Below the pieces are notes generated by a model. It was not told where the DNA came from, ran no database searches, and was given only the letters and a program-made list of their open reading frames with translations. The translations under genes and the position numbers were made by a program. A stretch of DNA of 6,170 nt from Bacillota bacterium (GTDB lineage Bacteria; Bacillota; Clostridia; Lachnospirales; Lachnospiraceae): contig JAIIAN010000175.1 in NCBI GenBank assembly GCA_022717655.1, positions 1-6,170 of the forward strand. Direction: 5' to 3'. This document shows positions 1-5,994 of this stretch, piece by piece (the first letter of the stretch is position 1; every line of letters starts with the position of its first letter).

Positions 1-842
1 TCATCCTGCGTCGCATTTAATTCAATCCAGCTTCCATCTTGATTTTGACAAAATCCCTTAATACGAAATACCTTGCCACAAGATGCATCTTCTAAGATTT
101 TTTTCACCTGTGTTTTTAAAGTCCCGGCATCTAATTTCACATCCATAAAATAAAGAGATTCAAACCCACTTTCCTGTGATACATCCCTCTTTTCATAAGA
201 CTCCTGAACATATCCGGCTTGTGCAATCTCGGCAAAATCATCTTCCGATAATTCACTGCCATCTCTTCTCATAATCATCTCATCTTCCAAAATCCGATTA
301 CACTGGATTTTTCTCAGTGCCTGATTTAAAGTGGCAATGGTTGTATTGATTTCTTCTTCCGTTGCTTCTTCTGAACGGCTTAAAACGATTTTTCCCGCAT
401 GAGCAGTTTCGGATGCCAGCAGATACTCGGCTTCCTCCGATAAATTTCTTTCTAATTTTGCATTTACAACTGTAATCACACTTCCAATTTGATACCATTT
501 ATCTAACGGTTCATCACGAAGCACATCAAAAAATTCATCTACATCATAAATTCCTGAAGGTTCCACTAATATTCGGTCATAACCACACATTCCCATTGCG
601 ATTAATTTCGTGCGAAACCGTCTTCTATGTGTCTCTTTATCACAGCCTCCGGCAATCATTTCGAGTTCACATTTTTCACCTTCCAGTTCCTGTAACAGCA
701 TCATGTCTACATTGACAGCGCCATAATCATTTTCCAAAATTCCAATATTAAGCCCTTGATTCATTAAATATTCTGCATACTTCTTTATAAAAGTGGTTTT
801 TCCTGAGCCAAGAAAACCCGTAATTAAATCAATTGTAACCAT
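1..842 (-). CDS. CobW/G3E-family P-loop GTPase (C-terminus cut by window edge)
   Basis: The gene is partial: 280 codons are visible from ATG at 842 and the frame is open to base 1. I translated it by hand. The start is an almost bare P-loop, GFLGSGKTT (residues 9-17), as in CobW/YjiA/UreG/HypB-type G3E GTPases. Next come LENDYGAVNVD (36-46, switch-like), VEPSG (93-97, Walker-B/switch II equivalent of the family's ETTG-type motif) and LSRSE (154-158) where an NKxD-like base-recognition motif is expected. Residues 226-277 (FESLYFMDVKL..., then FRIKGF) resemble the CobW C-terminal domain. Family members are cytoplasmic GTPases that act as metal chaperones or metallocentre insertases. The canonical CxCC metal-binding motif is absent: that region reads GGCDKETHRRRF (65-76) with a single Cys, so the usual metal-transfer role is doubtful. 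The start lies 2 bases after the methyltransferase stop, with its ribosome binding site inside that gene. Family assignment is firm; substrate is unknown. Confidence 0.85.
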   Translation of the reverse strand, partial: MVTIDLITGFLGSGKTTFIKKYAEYLMNQGLNIGILENDYGAVNVDMMLLQELEGEKCELEMIAGGCDKETHRRRFRTKLIAMGMCGYDRILVEPSGIYDVDEFFDVLRDEPLDKWYQIGSVITVVNAKLERNLSEEAEYLLASETAHAGKIVLSRSEEATEEEINTTIATLNQALRKIQCNRILEDEMIMRRDGSELSEDDFAEIAQAGYVQESYEKRDVSQESGFESLYFMDVKLDAGTLKTQVKKILEDASCGKVFRIKGFCQNQDGSWIELNATQD

Positions 843-844
843 AT

Positions 845-2053
845 TTATATTGCACAATCCTCCCTCAAATCAATTTTTTCATGAATCTGCATTTCATAAC
901 TATCCAATAAGATAAGTCCCTCTGTATTTTTTTCAAAATCAAACGTATTGATTCTATCTACATGTGTCCGTATCAAAATCATATATATGCATTTTTTTGT
1001 TTTACTTGCCTTTATTAACTTGCTGACTGCCTCATCTAATGTTTCATCTTGCTTTTGAATTTTAACAGACACTGGTTTTCCATCTATATACTCTTTTAAA
1101 AATCCATCAATTCCATTATTTCTTTGAACTGGTATCGCTCCTATCATTTTTAATAATTCTACCTGCTGTTCCGTCTGTTTTTGATAGGATGCTCTTCCTT
1201 TTTTCAATAAAAAAGATTCTGTCTTTACCAGTTTTTCTAACCGTTCTTTTGTTAAATCAACTGCTTCCTGCGATATATCAATTCCCAGATAGCCCCTTTT
1301 TAACATTTTTGCGGCAACTACTGTTGTACCTGAACCAACAAATGGGTCTAATACGATATCACCTTCCTCCGTTACAAGTTTGATAATCTGTTCTAAAAGA
1401 ATAAGTGGTTTTTGTGTTGGATATCCTACTCTCTCCTTTGCTTTTGGATTTAAATAAGGTATTTCCCACACGTCAGATAAAGGAACACCTTTTTTACTTT
1501 TTCCTATAACACTCTCTCCATTTTCATCTATCTTATATTTTGATTTACCATTTTTATCTTTTATTCTATCTTGCAGTATTTGGTCAACATTTGTTGTTTC
1601 GGAATAATCTGTATAAATCCTATTGAACTTAAAATTAGAAGTTTTACTGTAAAACAAAATAACTTGATGATTATTTAAAAGACCTTTTTTAGAATTCGAC
1701 CATCTTTTATAAAACCATATAATTTCACTTTGAAAATACTGCGTTCCAAAAATCTTATCTAGCAGGACTTTCAGATAATGAGAAGCATTTCTATCACAAT
1801 GTACAAAAATACTTCCTGTATCTTTCAAAACTCTTTTACATTCTTCTAAACGCACTTCCATAAATTTCAGATATTCATCCATATCTTTCCATTTATCACA
1901 AAATGAAAACTTCTCATTCTTCTTACTTGATACTAAACTTTGAATATTTTGCGTAAAAAAAGGAGGATCCAGATAAATTAAGTCTATCTTTTCAGTTTCC
2001 ATCTTTTTTAATGTTTCTAAACAATCAGCACACACCACGTTATTGTTTTGCAT
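845..2053 (-). CDS. Beta-class N4-cytosine/N6-adenine DNA methyltransferase of a type II R-M system
   Basis: This is a 402-residue SAM-dependent DNA methyltransferase. Motif IV (catalytic DPPF, residues 29-32, in DLIYLDPPF) precedes motif I (DPFVGSGTT, 236-244). GIDIS (257-261) follows as the motif II region and YPTQKP (211-216) sits in the motif X region. That order defines the beta class (Pfam N6_N4_Mtase type), which methylates exocyclic amino groups of A or C. Residues about 100-205 between the motifs probably hold target recognition. Residues about 290-402 form an extra C-terminal domain with NNGIDGF (312-318) and VSVKIQKQ (328-335), reminiscent of a degenerate Mrr-like PD-(D/E)XK fold (inference). 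The ATG start is supported by AAAGGAA at 2067-2061 with a 7-base spacer. The gene begins 4 bases after the endonuclease stop, so the pair is translationally coupled. It presumably protects the endonuclease target, but the target and the methylated base cannot be read from sequence. Confidence 0.93.
   Translation of the reverse strand: MQNNNVVCADCLETLKKMETEKIDLIYLDPPFFTQNIQSLVSSKKNEKFSFCDKWKDMDEYLKFMEVRLEECKRVLKDTGSIFVHCDRNASHYLKVLLDKIFGTQYFQSEIIWFYKRWSNSKKGLLNNHQVILFYSKTSNFKFNRIYTDYSETTNVDQILQDRIKDKNGKSKYKIDENGESVIGKSKKGVPLSDVWEIPYLNPKAKERVGYPTQKPLILLEQIIKLVTEEGDIVLDPFVGSGTTVVAAKMLKRGYLGIDISQEAVDLTKERLEKLVKTESFLLKKGRASYQKQTEQQVELLKMIGAIPVQRNNGIDGFLKEYIDGKPVSVKIQKQDETLDEAVSKLIKASKTKKCIYMILIRTHVDRINTFDFEKNTEGLILLDSYEMQIHEKIDLREDCAI
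859..866 (-). promoter_or_regulatory. Ribosome binding site of the GTPase inside the methyltransferase 3' end
   Basis: Read on the minus strand this is GAGGGAGG, coding part of the methyltransferase C-terminus (LREDCAI) while serving the next gene. The spacer to ATG 842 is 16 bases and contains the methyltransferase TAA (847-845). This favours reinitiation or coupling over independent loading. An in-frame TTG at 857 is too close to the site to be the start. Confidence 0.6.
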
Positions 2054-2057
2054 TCTA

Positions 2058-2669
2058 TCATTCCTTTATTTTATTAAACATTTCTTTTAAATCTATCCCT
2101 GTTGCATGTTTCAGATAATTCCAGGCATCCTCTCCCGAATAATATTCTCCACCAATTTCTTCATATAATTTTTTTAAAGTTGCCTGTATACGAATTGCCT
2201 GTGCACGATTGGGTTCAAAAAACATAATTCTAATCGGTACATATCCTGCCTCTTTAATAATCTGAATTCTTTTGTTTTCTTTTTTTATATGGTCTCCATC
2301 TGTGGTTGCATCTTTCCATTTAATTTCATAAGCCTTATTACCAATTAAACAATCAATTTCAACCGTCTTTGGACTTTTATCAATGGTATTAGAAAGTTTT
2401 ACCTTGACTTGTGCTTCTCTAAAAGCATACCGGAAACATTCAAGTGCCAGTTCTTCTAACATTGATCCTGCATATTTATAAAGGAATCGTCCCACATTTT
2501 GCTGATAATCAATTTGATATCCTTCTTCATTCGTAAATCCCAATGCATTATATATCATATAATGTTCATTACTATCTTCTTCCATTTCCTTTTTTCGTTC
2601 CCGAATTTTTTTCTGCAGTTTTTCTCTATATTGCTCTACTATTTTTAATAGTCTTTCTTCTTTATCCAT
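2058..2669 (-). CDS. Type II restriction endonuclease, ApaLI-like family
   Basis: This 203-residue protein resembles the ApaLI family (Pfam RE_ApaLI) from memory of its conserved blocks: NVGRFLYKYAGSMLEE (58-73), AYEIKWKDATTDGDHIKKE (113-131), GYVPIRIMFFEPNRAQA (142-158), and a C-terminal GGEYYSGEDAWNYL...TGIDL. The PD-(D/E)XK active site can be assigned as D106 (VEID) and E115-x-K117 (YEIKW), with E72 or E73 as a possible extra helix acid. Residues 1-33 are a highly charged helix, probably coiled coil. The enzyme would cleave unmethylated DNA in the cytoplasm; ApaLI itself recognises GTGCAC, but the specificity here is only inferred. The start ATG follows AGGAG (2680-2676) with a 6-base spacer. 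The TGA stop lies 4 bases before the methyltransferase ATG. About 30% GC suggests acquisition by transfer. Being an R-M nuclease is well supported by the active site and the neighbouring methyltransferase; the exact family is somewhat less certain. Confidence 0.83.
   Translation of the reverse strand: MDKEERLLKIVEQYREKLQKKIRERKKEMEEDSNEHYMIYNALGFTNEEGYQIDYQQNVGRFLYKYAGSMLEELALECFRYAFREAQVKVKLSNTIDKSPKTVEIDCLIGNKAYEIKWKDATTDGDHIKKENKRIQIIKEAGYVPIRIMFFEPNRAQAIRIQATLKKLYEEIGGEYYSGEDAWNYLKHATGIDLKEMFNKIKE
2201..2206. other. GTGCAC hexamer inside the endonuclease gene
   Basis: This is the palindromic ApaLI recognition sequence, within codons 155-157 (Arg-Ala-Gln) of the nuclease gene. It matters only if the enzyme shares ApaLI specificity, in which case the nuclease gene must itself be methylated to survive. 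Confidence 0.5.
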
Positions 2670-2713
2670 CTTATTCTCCTATTAGCGTTTTCTCTTAATG
2701 TTTTTCTTTTCAT
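2645..2713 (-). CDS. Candidate 22-codon basic leader ORF overlapping the endonuclease start
   Basis: ATG at 2713 opens a 22-codon frame ending at TAA 2647-2645. It overlaps the first 25 bases of the endonuclease gene in another frame. Ten of the 22 residues are Lys or Arg (it starts MKRKTLRENANRR). The ribosome binding site is weak: AAGAG, 6 bases upstream of the ATG. It lies downstream of the proposed R-M promoter, so it would be on that mRNA. It could be a regulatory leader that occludes or couples endonuclease translation, or a chance frame in purine-rich leader RNA; chance is more likely on sequence alone. Confidence 0.22.
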   Translation of the reverse strand: MKRKTLRENANRRIRWIKKKDY

Positions 2714-2735
2714 TTTTTACTCTTATCTTCTTACA

Positions 2736-2744
2736 ATTCTAGCA
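2736..2744 (-). promoter_or_regulatory. Candidate extended -10 promoter for the R-M operon
   Basis: On the minus strand the sequence TGCTAGAAT gives an extended -10 (TG-n) with hexamer TAGAAT, one mismatch from TATAAT. No convincing -35 stands 16-18 bases upstream, which is tolerable for extended -10 promoters. The predicted start is near 2729, giving a leader of about 60 bases before the endonuclease ATG. It is the best minus-strand candidate in the divergent intergenic region. Confidence 0.4.
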
Positions 2745-2786
2745 TATTTTTTTGAAACAGACCAGATATCCTGCCTGAACTTTTTA

Positions 2787-2815
2787 TTGACTTTTTTTAT
2801 CAATCAGCGTAACAT
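2787..2815 (+). promoter_or_regulatory. Sigma-A-type promoter for the MATE transporter
   Basis: TTGACT (2787-2792, 5 of 6 to TTGACA), a 17-base spacer and TAACAT (2810-2815, 4 of 6 to TATAAT) form a good housekeeping promoter. Transcription would begin near 2822, about 48 bases before the start codon. A small inverted repeat, ATTGA at 2786-2790 and TCAAT at 2800-2804, overlaps the -35 and could be an operator. Confidence 0.6.
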
Positions 2816-2847
2816 AAGCTACCGAAAAAGAATTTTTTACCCATTAT

Positions 2848-2853
2848 AAGGAG
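2848..2853 (+). promoter_or_regulatory. Ribosome binding site of the MATE gene, with long spacer
   Basis: AAGGAG is a strong Shine-Dalgarno match but lies 16 bases from the ATG at 2870. A two-codon start-stop unit (ATG ATT TAA, 2855-2863) lies between them; its ATG is only 1 base from the Shine-Dalgarno, so it is probably too close to be used. Confidence 0.6.
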
Positions 2854-2869
2854 AATGATTTAAGAATTT

Positions 2870-4255
2870 ATGACAACAATGAAAACGCAAAATCCCCTCG
2901 GTTATGAAAAAGAATCCAAATTGCTTGTCAATTTTGCGATTCCCTGCATTATCTCAATGCTGGTGACCTCCCTTTATAATATTATAGACCAGATTTTCAT
3001 TGGACAAGGGATTGGCATGCTCGGAAATGCCGCAACTAACATTGCATTTCCTCTTTCCACTTCCTGTACCGCACTCTCTCTTTTACTCGGGATCGGAAGT
3101 GCAACTAATTTTTCCCTGCATTTAGGGGCTGGAGAAAAAGAAAAATCTGCCCGCTATGCTGGAAACGGAATCTTTCTGATGGCAGTATTCGGACTTTGTC
3201 TGTTTCTTGCAACTACACTTTTTTTAACTCCAATGTTAAAATTTTTCGGTGCAACCACTGAAGTCCTGCCTTATGCCAAACAGTACACCCGCATTACAGC
3301 CTTTGGTTTTCCATTTTTAATTGCCAATACCGGAATGAGTAAATTAATTCTGGCAGATGGAAGTCCACGATATTCCATGATTTCTATGTTAATCGGTGCG
3401 ATTGTAAATACAATCCTTGACCCGATTTTCATTTTCGGTCTGCATCTTGGAATGACCGGTGCTGCCCTTGCAACCATTATCGGACAGATTGTTTCTTTTA
3501 GTATCAGTCTTCATTATATGTTTCACTTTAAAAACATTGTGCTGAATCGAAGCTGCTTTCAAATTCAGCTGTCTTACTGTAAAGAAATTTTCCGACTTGG
3601 CGCAAGTGCCTGTTTTAACCAGATTGCCATGACTGTCGTACAGATTGTAATGAACAACACACTGGCACACTACGGGGCAAAATCCATATACGGAGGTGAT
3701 ATTCCTCTTGCCTGTGCCGGAATCATCACAAAAGTAAATATGATTTTTATGTCCTTTGTTATTGGAATTTCACAGGGTGTTCAGCCAATTATCGGATTTA
3801 ACTATGGGGCAAAAAAATATAAACGTGTACGAAAAAGTTATCTGCTTGCGCTTGGTGTTGCAACTGTGCTTTCCGGCATTGCATTCTTCTGTTTTCAGGT
3901 TTTCCCAAGACAGATTATCAGCGTATTTGGAGAAGGAAGCGAATTATACTTCCAGTTTTCAGAACGTTACTTCCGAATTTATATGTTTTTAACCTTAATC
4001 AATGGAATCCAGCCGGTTACTTCAAACTTTTTTAACTCGATTGGAAAAGCTCAGCTCGGTGTCTTTATGTCACTCACCAGACAGATTTTATTCCTGCTTC
4101 CATTAATTATTATTTTCCCACTTTTTATGGGAATCGATGGTGTCATGTATGCAGGACCGATCGCCGATGCAGCTGCGGCACTTGTCTGCGGCTATTTTAC
4201 CATTCGGGAATTAAAAGAGTTGACACAATTGGAAAAATTAACTCTGAATCTTTAA
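2870..4255 (+). CDS. MATE-family multidrug efflux transporter, MepA-like
   Basis: This 461-residue integral membrane protein has the length and hydrophobic pattern of 12-helix MATE transporters, which export cationic drugs and metabolites using a Na+ or H+ gradient. Diagnostic segments are NIIDQIFIGQGIG (37-49) after the first helix, GIGSATNFSLHLGAGE (74-89), AFGFPFLIANTGMSKLILADG (about 144-164), NTILDPIFIFGLHLGMTGAALAT (about 180-202), and GISQGVQPIIGFNYGAKKYKR (about 299-319) in the second half. The last two are especially typical of the MepA-like subgroup of Firmicutes. The N- and C-terminal halves show the expected pseudo-duplication. ATG at 2870 is the first in-frame start after a TAA at 2861-2863. 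The AAGGAG at 2848-2853 is 16 bases upstream, a long spacer; a second ATG at 2879 would be farther still. The gene has its own promoter and terminator, so it is monocistronic. No MarR-type regulator is present in the window. The actual substrate cannot be predicted. Confidence 0.95.
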   Translation: MTTMKTQNPLGYEKESKLLVNFAIPCIISMLVTSLYNIIDQIFIGQGIGMLGNAATNIAFPLSTSCTALSLLLGIGSATNFSLHLGAGEKEKSARYAGNGIFLMAVFGLCLFLATTLFLTPMLKFFGATTEVLPYAKQYTRITAFGFPFLIANTGMSKLILADGSPRYSMISMLIGAIVNTILDPIFIFGLHLGMTGAALATIIGQIVSFSISLHYMFHFKNIVLNRSCFQIQLSYCKEIFRLGASACFNQIAMTVVQIVMNNTLAHYGAKSIYGGDIPLACAGIITKVNMIFMSFVIGISQGVQPIIGFNYGAKKYKRVRKSYLLALGVATVLSGIAFFCFQVFPRQIISVFGEGSELYFQFSERYFRIYMFLTLINGIQPVTSNFFNSIGKAQLGVFMSLTRQILFLLPLIIIFPLFMGIDGVMYAGPIADAAAALVCGYFTIRELKELTQLEKLTLNL

Positions 4256-4265
4256 GTTAATGAAC

Positions 4266-4312
4266 AAAAAAGCTTGTCCTGAATAAATTCATGTTCAAGA
4301 CAAGCTCTTTTT
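4266..4312. terminator. Bidirectional Rho-independent terminator between convergent genes
   Basis: AGCTTGTC (4271-4278) pairs perfectly with GACAAGCT (4299-4306). Inside, after one mismatch, TGAATA and TGTTCA extend the stem with mostly Watson-Crick pairs. An A run (4266-4271) lies on the left and CTTTTT (4307-4312) on the right, so each strand has a U-tract after the hairpin. It lies 11 bases past the transporter stop and about 50 bases past the hydrolase stop on the other strand, so it serves both. Confidence 0.9.
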
Positions 4313-4364
4313 AAACTAAATTTTAATTGATTTTACTTCGTTTTCTTTTCATTTCAGTTTTGAG

Positions 4365-5981
4365 TTAAGATAACGGAATATACCGATAATAATGACAACT
4401 GTTTCCTTTTGTCTCCGGCCCGGCTTCCTCATACCAGTTGTACTCGATTTCTTCGTTTTCGTCTGCCCAAAGTTCCGGACAATCCGTATACTCCCAATCC
4501 ACCGGGATTTTATGTTCTTCCTGTAAAGATGCCTTTAACATCATCTGATGCAGTTCTTCTTTTTCGGTTTCATTTAATACCCCCGGTTTTGCCGACACAA
4601 AAAGTGATGTACCGGAGCGTGTTACTAAATCTGCCCACTGAGAATTTAATTTCCACGGAATATTCCCCATAATTCCTACGCAGTCTGCATCAATATCAAA
4701 GAATGTTCCATGCTGAGGCAGACAAAATGCCAGCGTATTGACTCCCATCATTTTGGTACGCTCCCAGGTTTTTCCACTGGTATCATCCCCGGTTCTCTGC
4801 ATGTGCATCAAACCTGCCCCCAGATGTCCAATCGTATTGCATCCAAGAATCAGTACATGATATTCTTTGGCTGTCTCATAAATTGCACGATATAACTCTA
4901 CTACAATTTCAGCACTTGTTTTGGATTTATCATAAAAGCTCCAGCCATCTGAAGTTGGGAACGGATTCATCTCAAGGCCCCATCTTCCAAAAATGTCAAA
5001 TGTGGTAAAATCATGTTTGATTAACGTATATCCCCACTCACAGATGCGTTTCACGTCTTCTTTTATATATGCAAGCACTTCTGGATGTGACGGGTCAAGA
5101 CAGCCGTTGTGAGAAATTCTCCATTCTTCCGGAATCGTCTCTTCTTCATTTAACAAAAAGCGCACCCAGATACCCGGACGTACTCCTTTTTCTTCCAATT
5201 TTTTTGCAAGTGCTCCCATGTCCGGGAATTTCTCATTTCCTTTTTTCCATGGTCCTCCATTGTATTCGTCCAACCGATGATGTTCCTGCCAGCAATCGTC
5301 AATGACCATATAAGGACGGTTTTCTGCGCCTTTTGTAATGTCTACAATATAATCGGTATCCTGTAAAATTTCTTTCTCTGAGCTGTCTCCATATGCATAA
5401 TACCAGTTGTTGCTTCCATAAACCGGAAAATCCGGAAATACAGGATCCGTGCACATGCATTTACAAAATGCTTTTGCTGCTTCAAAAGAGGTACAATCAT
5501 CTGCCTGCATTGCAACCACTTCAGCTGCTAACAGCTTTCTTCCTGAAAGTACAACCCCCGTTCCACCACAGCGTACATCCAAAACTAAGGTAATTCCTCT
5601 TGTATCAGCCTCCCAGAAACACATGGCAGAAGGACGAACTTTTACACCATATCCTGTCACGACTCCTTCATTTAATGCAAGAAAATACCAAGGCATAAAG
5701 CGTGTTCCGCTCATTCCCTTCCATTCTGCATCTCCATAAGTTCTCTCCCAGACTCCGCCAAGAATCTTTGACGTACGCTCAAGCGGAGTATTCCAGCGAA
5801 GCTTTACTGTTTTTACCGGTGAGTTATCTGCCGTAAGCCAGATTTCTCCATTTTCATTTGCTTCAACACAAATATCTTCTTTTTCAAATTTTGAACTGTT
5901 TTGTTCTCCAATAAAAGAACCTTCTTCACTCTCTACTGTAATGTAAGATGGTATTCCTAATTTTATTTCTCTTTTCTTCAT
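4365..5981 (-). CDS. Clan GH-D glycoside hydrolase (GH27/GH36-like, alpha-galactosidase-type)
   Basis: This is a 538-residue cytoplasmic enzyme without a signal peptide. A beta-rich N-terminal region (1 to about 170) precedes a TIM barrel. Barrel signatures are YMVIDDCWQ (224-232), GVRPGIWVRF (266-275), CLDPSHPEVL (294-303), LIKHDFTTFDIFGRWG (320-335) and MQRTGDDTSG (394-403). By analogy with clan GH-D, D324 in KHDF is the nucleophile and D399 or D400 in TGDD the acid/base. The likely reaction is retaining hydrolysis of terminal alpha-galactosides, but alpha-GalNAc or another substrate is possible because the nucleophile motif is neither the GH27 KYDNC nor the GH36 KWDMNR form. I chose ATG at 5981: GAGGAA (5993-5988) sits 6 bases upstream, just after the AraC stop. 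In-frame alternatives are ATG 6008 (AAAGGTG upstream) and TTG 6032, both overlapping the upstream gene. The gene is likely co-transcribed with and controlled by the AraC regulator. Confidence 0.85.
   Translation of the reverse strand: MKKREIKLGIPSYITVESEEGSFIGEQNSSKFEKEDICVEANENGEIWLTADNSPVKTVKLRWNTPLERTSKILGGVWERTYGDAEWKGMSGTRFMPWYFLALNEGVVTGYGVKVRPSAMCFWEADTRGITLVLDVRCGGTGVVLSGRKLLAAEVVAMQADDCTSFEAAKAFCKCMCTDPVFPDFPVYGSNNWYYAYGDSSEKEILQDTDYIVDITKGAENRPYMVIDDCWQEHHRLDEYNGGPWKKGNEKFPDMGALAKKLEEKGVRPGIWVRFLLNEEETIPEEWRISHNGCLDPSHPEVLAYIKEDVKRICEWGYTLIKHDFTTFDIFGRWGLEMNPFPTSDGWSFYDKSKTSAEIVVELYRAIYETAKEYHVLILGCNTIGHLGAGLMHMQRTGDDTSGKTWERTKMMGVNTLAFCLPQHGTFFDIDADCVGIMGNIPWKLNSQWADLVTRSGTSLFVSAKPGVLNETEKEELHQMMLKASLQEEHKIPVDWEYTDCPELWADENEEIEYNWYEEAGPETKGNSCHYYRYIPLS
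5449..5454. other. Second GTGCAC hexamer, in the glycoside hydrolase gene
   Basis: This is the only other GTGCAC found on reading the window. Two sites in about 6 kb is not fewer than expected for this base composition, so no avoidance is visible at this scale. Confidence 0.5.
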
Positions 5982-5987
5982 AACTTT

Positions 5988-5993
5988 TTCCTC
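5988..5993 (-). promoter_or_regulatory. Ribosome binding site that decides the glycoside hydrolase start
   Basis: GAGGAA lies 6 bases upstream of ATG 5981, in the 13-base gap after the AraC stop codon. This is better placed than any site before the two upstream in-frame starts and avoids a gene overlap. Confidence 0.65.
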
Positions 5994-5994
5994 A

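Noticed and set aside
298..498. Cys-, Arg- and Lys-rich minus-strand frame within the GTPase region
   Set aside because: It is a shifted frame of the GTPase gene, whose own frame carries the P-loop and continues open through this segment.
2855..2863. Two-codon ATG-ATT-TAA unit before the transporter as a translated regulatory minigene
   Set aside because: Its ATG is only 1 base from the AAGGAG, too close for normal initiation.
2670..2869. Riboswitch or small RNA in the divergent intergenic region
   Set aside because: No long stem or known aptamer pattern was seen; the region is accounted for by two promoters and two short leaders.
3271..3670. Open minus-strand frames opposite the transporter gene
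   Set aside because: They lie wholly inside a well-supported membrane-protein gene, lack ribosome binding sites and show no recognisable protein pattern; they are antisense shadows.
4409..5739. Several open plus-strand frames opposite the glycoside hydrolase
   Set aside because: All are antisense to a gene with clear catalytic motifs; their translations are low-complexity and Ser/Pro/Leu-rich, as expected of shadow frames.
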